Shown: positions 23,430 to 26,080 of the stretch, piece by piece
Layout of the letters: every line of letters starts with the position of its first letter
Numbering within the stretch: the first letter of the stretch is position 1
Source of the DNA: Chloroflexota bacterium
GTDB lineage: Bacteria; Chloroflexota; Anaerolineae; Anaerolineales; UBA4823
Assembly (NCBI GenBank): GCA_023395675.1
Contig: JAEWYL010000076.1
Location: forward strand, 1 to 26,080
DNA: 26,080 nt
Direction of reading: 5' to 3'
Notes under the pieces: generated by a model
Told to the model about the DNA's origin: nothing
The model's input: only the letters and a program-made list of their open reading frames with translations
Databases searched by the model: none
Position numbers and translations under genes: made by a program

Positions 23430-23468
23430 GGGGAGGTAGAGGCCGCCTGCCCCGGCCTCTACCTCCCC
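23430..23468. repeat. Perfect 16-bp hairpin between E2 and E3 genes
   Basis: Positions 23430-23445 pair perfectly with 23453-23468 around a seven-base loop CCTGCCC. It starts 14 bases after the E2 stop and lacks a T-run. Because E3 follows 34 bases later on the same strand, it may stabilise or attenuate the message rather than end it. Its loop region shares GCCTGC with two other palindromes in this window. Confidence 0.75.
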
Positions 23469-23502
23469 AGAATCACGCGATACCCGGAATTAGGAGAAAA
23501 TA

Positions 23503-24900
23503 ATGAGCGAGTATGATGTGATTGTCATCGGCGCGGGGCCGGCCGGATATGTCTGTGCTATTCGCGCCTCACAGCTCGGTCTGAAGTCCGCAGTGGTGGA
23601 TAAGCAGTGGCTGGGAGGCGTCTGCCTGAACGTGGGTTGTATCCCCTCCAAAGCGCTTTTGAAGAATGCCGATGTGGCTCACCTGCTGCGAGAGCGCGGC
23701 AAAGAATTCGGTTTTTCCTTCGATAACCTGCAGCTTGATTTTGGTGCCGCAGTCCGCCGCAGCCGTGAAGTGTCCGACAGGCAGACCAAAGGCGTGAATT
23801 TCCTGATGCGCAAAAATAATATTGACGTCCACATGGGCGAGGCGAAGCTGACCGCAAAAGATAATGTGCGCGTCACGGCTGAGGATGGGAAAACCCAGGA
23901 TCTAAAAGGGAAAAACATCGTCATTGCCACCGGGGCCAGCGTGGCTTACCCGAAAAGCTGGACGGTGGACAAAGAAAAAGTAGTGACCTACTACGAGGCC
24001 ATCCTACAGGAGAAGCTGCCAAAATCGGTGATTGTGATCGGCGGCGGCGCCATTGGGGTCGAATTTTCCACCCTCTGGAACGCCTACGGCTCCGAAGTCA
24101 CCATCGTCGAGATGCTCCCGCACCTGCTTCCCAATGAAGAGGAGGAGATCGGAAAAGAGCTGGCGAAACAGTTCACCAAACGCAAGATGAAAGTCCTGGC
24201 GGGCACGCGAGTGAATACCATTGAGACGACCGAGAACGGCGTGCGCGTCTCGGTGTCCGGCGAGAAAGGCGACCAGACTCTGGAAGCCGAACAGGCCCTG
24301 GTGGCGATTGGTTTCAGCCCCAACAGCCGCGGGCTGGGCCTGGAAGAGGTCGGGGTGAATGTGAGCGAGCGCGGCGCGGTCGAAATTGACGAGCGCATGG
24401 CGACCAACGTGCCCGGGATCTGGGCCATCGGCGACGTGACTGCCAAGCTGATGCTGGCTCACGTCGGCTCGGCCCAGGGCATCGTCTGCGCCGAGAATAT
24501 CGCCGGGGCTGAGACCATTACCCTGGATTACGAGATGATGCCGCGCGCGACTTTCAGCAACCCGAACGTGGCCTCCTTCGGTATCACCGAAGCCCAGGCG
24601 AAGGAACGCGGGTACGACGTGAAGGTCGGGCGCTTCAATTTTATGCCAAACGGTAAAGCCCGCGGCATCGGCGAGACGGTTGGCTGGGTTAAGCTGGTCA
24701 CCGATGCAAAATACGGCGAAATCCTGGGCGCGCATATGATCGGCCCGGAAGTGACCGAGCTGCTGCCCGAGCTGACCCTCGCCCAGATGATGGAGCTCAC
24801 GGCTGAAGAGATCGCCCGCAACGTTCACGCTCATCCCACCCTGAGCGAAGTGCTCATGGAGGCTGCTTCCGACGCGGCAGGCCATCTGATCCATGCCTGA
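23503..24900 (+). CDS. lpdA: Dihydrolipoyl dehydrogenase (E3)
   Basis: This 465-residue flavoprotein reoxidises the dihydrolipoyl arm of E2 with NAD+. The FAD-binding motif is IGAGPAGYVCAIRA (9-22). The redox disulfide is C41-LNVG-C46 in GGVCLNVGCIPSK. The NAD-binding site is VIVIGGGAIGVEFSTLW, the second FAD segment is WAIGDVTAKLMLAHVGSAQG, and the C-terminal active-site H444-P445 and E449 lie in HAHPTLSEVL. Length and all catalytic residues are normal. AGGAG (23492-23496) six bases before the ATG fixes the start. It is the last gene of the E1-E2-E3 operon, after an 87-base gap containing a hairpin. It could also serve other complexes in the cell. Confidence 0.96.
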   Translation: MSEYDVIVIGAGPAGYVCAIRASQLGLKSAVVDKQWLGGVCLNVGCIPSKALLKNADVAHLLRERGKEFGFSFDNLQLDFGAAVRRSREVSDRQTKGVNFLMRKNNIDVHMGEAKLTAKDNVRVTAEDGKTQDLKGKNIVIATGASVAYPKSWTVDKEKVVTYYEAILQEKLPKSVIVIGGGAIGVEFSTLWNAYGSEVTIVEMLPHLLPNEEEEIGKELAKQFTKRKMKVLAGTRVNTIETTENGVRVSVSGEKGDQTLEAEQALVAIGFSPNSRGLGLEEVGVNVSERGAVEIDERMATNVPGIWAIGDVTAKLMLAHVGSAQGIVCAENIAGAETITLDYEMMPRATFSNPNVASFGITEAQAKERGYDVKVGRFNFMPNGKARGIGETVGWVKLVTDAKYGEILGAHMIGPEVTELLPELTLAQMMELTAEEIARNVHAHPTLSEVLMEAASDAAGHLIHA

Positions 24901-24913
24901 AAAAGTCCTGTGA

Positions 24914-24953
24914 GGTTGAAGGCGGCAGAATCTGAACTCTGCCGCCCTCAACC
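24914..24953. repeat. Near-perfect 16-bp hairpin between E3 and aminopeptidase genes
   Basis: Positions 24914-24929 pair with 24938-24953, with one mismatch (A24920 against C24947), around an eight-base loop ATCTGAAC. It begins 13 bases after the E3 stop and only a short ATTTCCC follows. It may end or attenuate the E1-E2-E3 transcript, but without a U-tract this is not a standard terminator. Confidence 0.65.
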
Positions 24954-25015
24954 ATTTCCCATCCTCGGGATGACCTCCCGAATAAGCGAAAAGGCGCATC
25001 CAGAAAGGAAATCTT

Positions 25016-26080
25016 ATGTTCGATCCCCGCGTTGACAAACTGGCTGAAATGCTGGTCAACTATTCTGTAGCAGTGAAACCAGGGGATAAAGTTTTGATTC
25101 AGGGTTCCAGCACGGCAAACCCTCTCATCAAAGCGGTCTATACCCATACCCTGATGGCGGGCGGCAACCCATGGGTGGTTTCCTCTTTTCCTGAGCAGGC
25201 CGAGATTTTTTACCGCTGTGCGAGCGACCAGCAGCTCGAATATGTGCCCGAGCCGATCCGGCTGGCATACGAAACATTTGATTGCCGCATCGTGTTTATC
25301 GCCGATGAAAACACAAAAGCGCTGACCAACATCGACCCATCGCGCATGGCTCTGCGCCAGCGGGCCACCGCGGAGTTGAACCGCCTCTACCTGGAGCGGG
25401 CGGCGCGTAAAGAGCTGCGCTGGGCGCTCAGCCTGTTCCCGACGCCGGCCCATGCCCAGGACGCCGAGATGAGCCTGAGCGAATATGAAGATTTTGTCTA
25501 TAACGCCTGCATGCCCGACCCGGACGATCCTGTGGGCTACTGGCGGCGGGTTTCGCAGCGGCAGGAGCGCATCATCGAGTGGCTAAAGGGGAAGAAAGAG
25601 GTGCATGTCACCGGTCCGGAAACCGACCTGCGCCTGCGCATTGATGGGCGCACTTTCATTAACTGCGACTGCCATGAGAACGTGCCGGACGGGGAGATTT
25701 TCACCGGGCCGGTAGAGGACAGCGTCGAGGGGCAGGTTTATTTCTCCTACCCGACCCTGTTCGGCGGCAGGCTGGTCGAAGGCGTGCGCCTGTGGTTCGA
25801 GAAAGGCAAGGTGGTCAAGGCAACCGCCGAGAAGAACGAAGATTTCCTGTTGAAAACCCTGGATACCGACGAAGGTTCTCGCTATGTGGGTGAGTTCGCA
25901 ATCGGGACCAATGAGGGCATCCAGCGGTTCACCGGTGAGATCCTGTTCGATGAAAAGATCGGCGGCAGCTTCCACATGGCCCTGGGGGAAGGCTACCCCG
26001 AGTCGGGCAGCAAGAACCAGTCCGGGCTGCATTGGGATATGATCTGCGATTTGAGAAATGGGGGCGAGATCCGGGTGGAT
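25016..26080 (+). CDS. M29-family metallo-aminopeptidase (partial at window end)
   Basis: The first 355 codons are present and the stop lies beyond the window. The N-terminal domain (MFDPRVDKLAEMLVNYSVAVKPGDKVLIQGS) is typical of thermophilic aminopeptidase T/AmpS-like enzymes, which remove N-terminal residues using two metal ions. Expected ligands are visible: E227 in PDGEIFTGP, E293 in VGEFAIGTNEGI, H320 and Y327 in FHMALGEGYPESG, and H339-W-D341 in LHWDMICD. Only a short C-terminal piece should be missing. AAAGGA (25004-25009) six bases before the ATG supports the start. It follows the dehydrogenase operon after a hairpin, so co-transcription is doubtful. A role in peptide turnover feeding branched-chain amino acids to the upstream complex is speculative. 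Confidence 0.92.
   Translation, partial: MFDPRVDKLAEMLVNYSVAVKPGDKVLIQGSSTANPLIKAVYTHTLMAGGNPWVVSSFPEQAEIFYRCASDQQLEYVPEPIRLAYETFDCRIVFIADENTKALTNIDPSRMALRQRATAELNRLYLERAARKELRWALSLFPTPAHAQDAEMSLSEYEDFVYNACMPDPDDPVGYWRRVSQRQERIIEWLKGKKEVHVTGPETDLRLRIDGRTFINCDCHENVPDGEIFTGPVEDSVEGQVYFSYPTLFGGRLVEGVRLWFEKGKVVKATAEKNEDFLLKTLDTDEGSRYVGEFAIGTNEGIQRFTGEILFDEKIGGSFHMALGEGYPESGSKNQSGLHWDMICDLRNGGEIRVD

Noticed and set aside
24004..25059. 351-codon minus-strand ORF
   Set aside because: Antisense to lpdA and the start of the aminopeptidase gene; both real frames have catalytic motifs.
1..26080. CRISPR arrays, insertion sequences, tRNA/rRNA genes or prophage
   Set aside because: Looked for on both strands; no spaced direct repeats, transposase motifs or RNA gene signatures other than the SRP RNA were seen.

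Overview
The window looks like a chromosomal segment of a Chloroflexota bacterium, most likely class Anaerolineae. This is inferred from content, not from a marker search. The DNA is GC-rich and densely coding. It carries an ECF sigma factor paired with a DUF5667-type membrane protein, an LCP wall-polymer ligase, an L,D-transpeptidase, menaquinone synthesis, a roadblock/V4R signalling operon and an upstream secreted protein ending in a YLPxxxR-like tail. The only transfer-type gene is an ANT(6)-like nucleotidyltransferase, and its composition matches its neighbours.

Layout. 1-99: tail of an endonuclease/exonuclease/phosphatase-like protein. 163-325: a small SRP RNA gene with its own promoter and U-tract. 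444-2480 (minus): ECF sigma factor followed by a DUF5667/PTE-repeat membrane protein. 2481-3122: divergent non-coding region with a large palindrome. 3123-6936: cell-envelope block with a flippase (+), a polyprenyl-phosphate sugar transferase (minus, overlapping the flippase tail to tail by 69 bp) and an LCP ligase (+) coupled by ATGA to rsmA (6933-7796). 7817-9103 (minus): MFS transporter. 9208-11932 (minus): operon of roadblock/LC7 protein, V4R protein, REC plus degenerate-GGDEF regulator, and a GTGA-coupled Dpm1-like glycosyltransferase. It is read from a near-consensus promoter (12238-12266) through a leader of about 300 nt. 12346-13257 (minus): menA. 13550-14752: L,D-transpeptidase. 14918-16354: S41 protease-like lipoprotein that lacks the usual catalytic Lys. 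16572-18575: membrane Fe-S oxidoreductase of the FadF/EMO type. 18662-19528: ANT(6)-like gene. 19670-24900: a 2-oxoacid dehydrogenase operon (fused E1, E2, E3). 25016-end: M29 aminopeptidase, cut by the window edge.

How the genes fit together. Several genes serve the envelope: flippase, sugar transferase, LCP ligase, Dpm1-like transferase and L,D-transpeptidase. MenA supplies menaquinone, the likely acceptor of the Fe-S oxidoreductase, which would take electrons from ETF during acyl-CoA oxidation. The adjacent E1-E2-E3 complex supplies acyl-CoA from 2-oxoacids, so branched-chain amino acid catabolism feeding the quinone pool is a coherent but unproven reading. The roadblock/V4R/REC-GGDEF operon is the best candidate for a poorly described signalling system.

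A recurrent feature is long, near-perfect palindromes between genes. Two lie between divergent genes, where a terminator is not expected.
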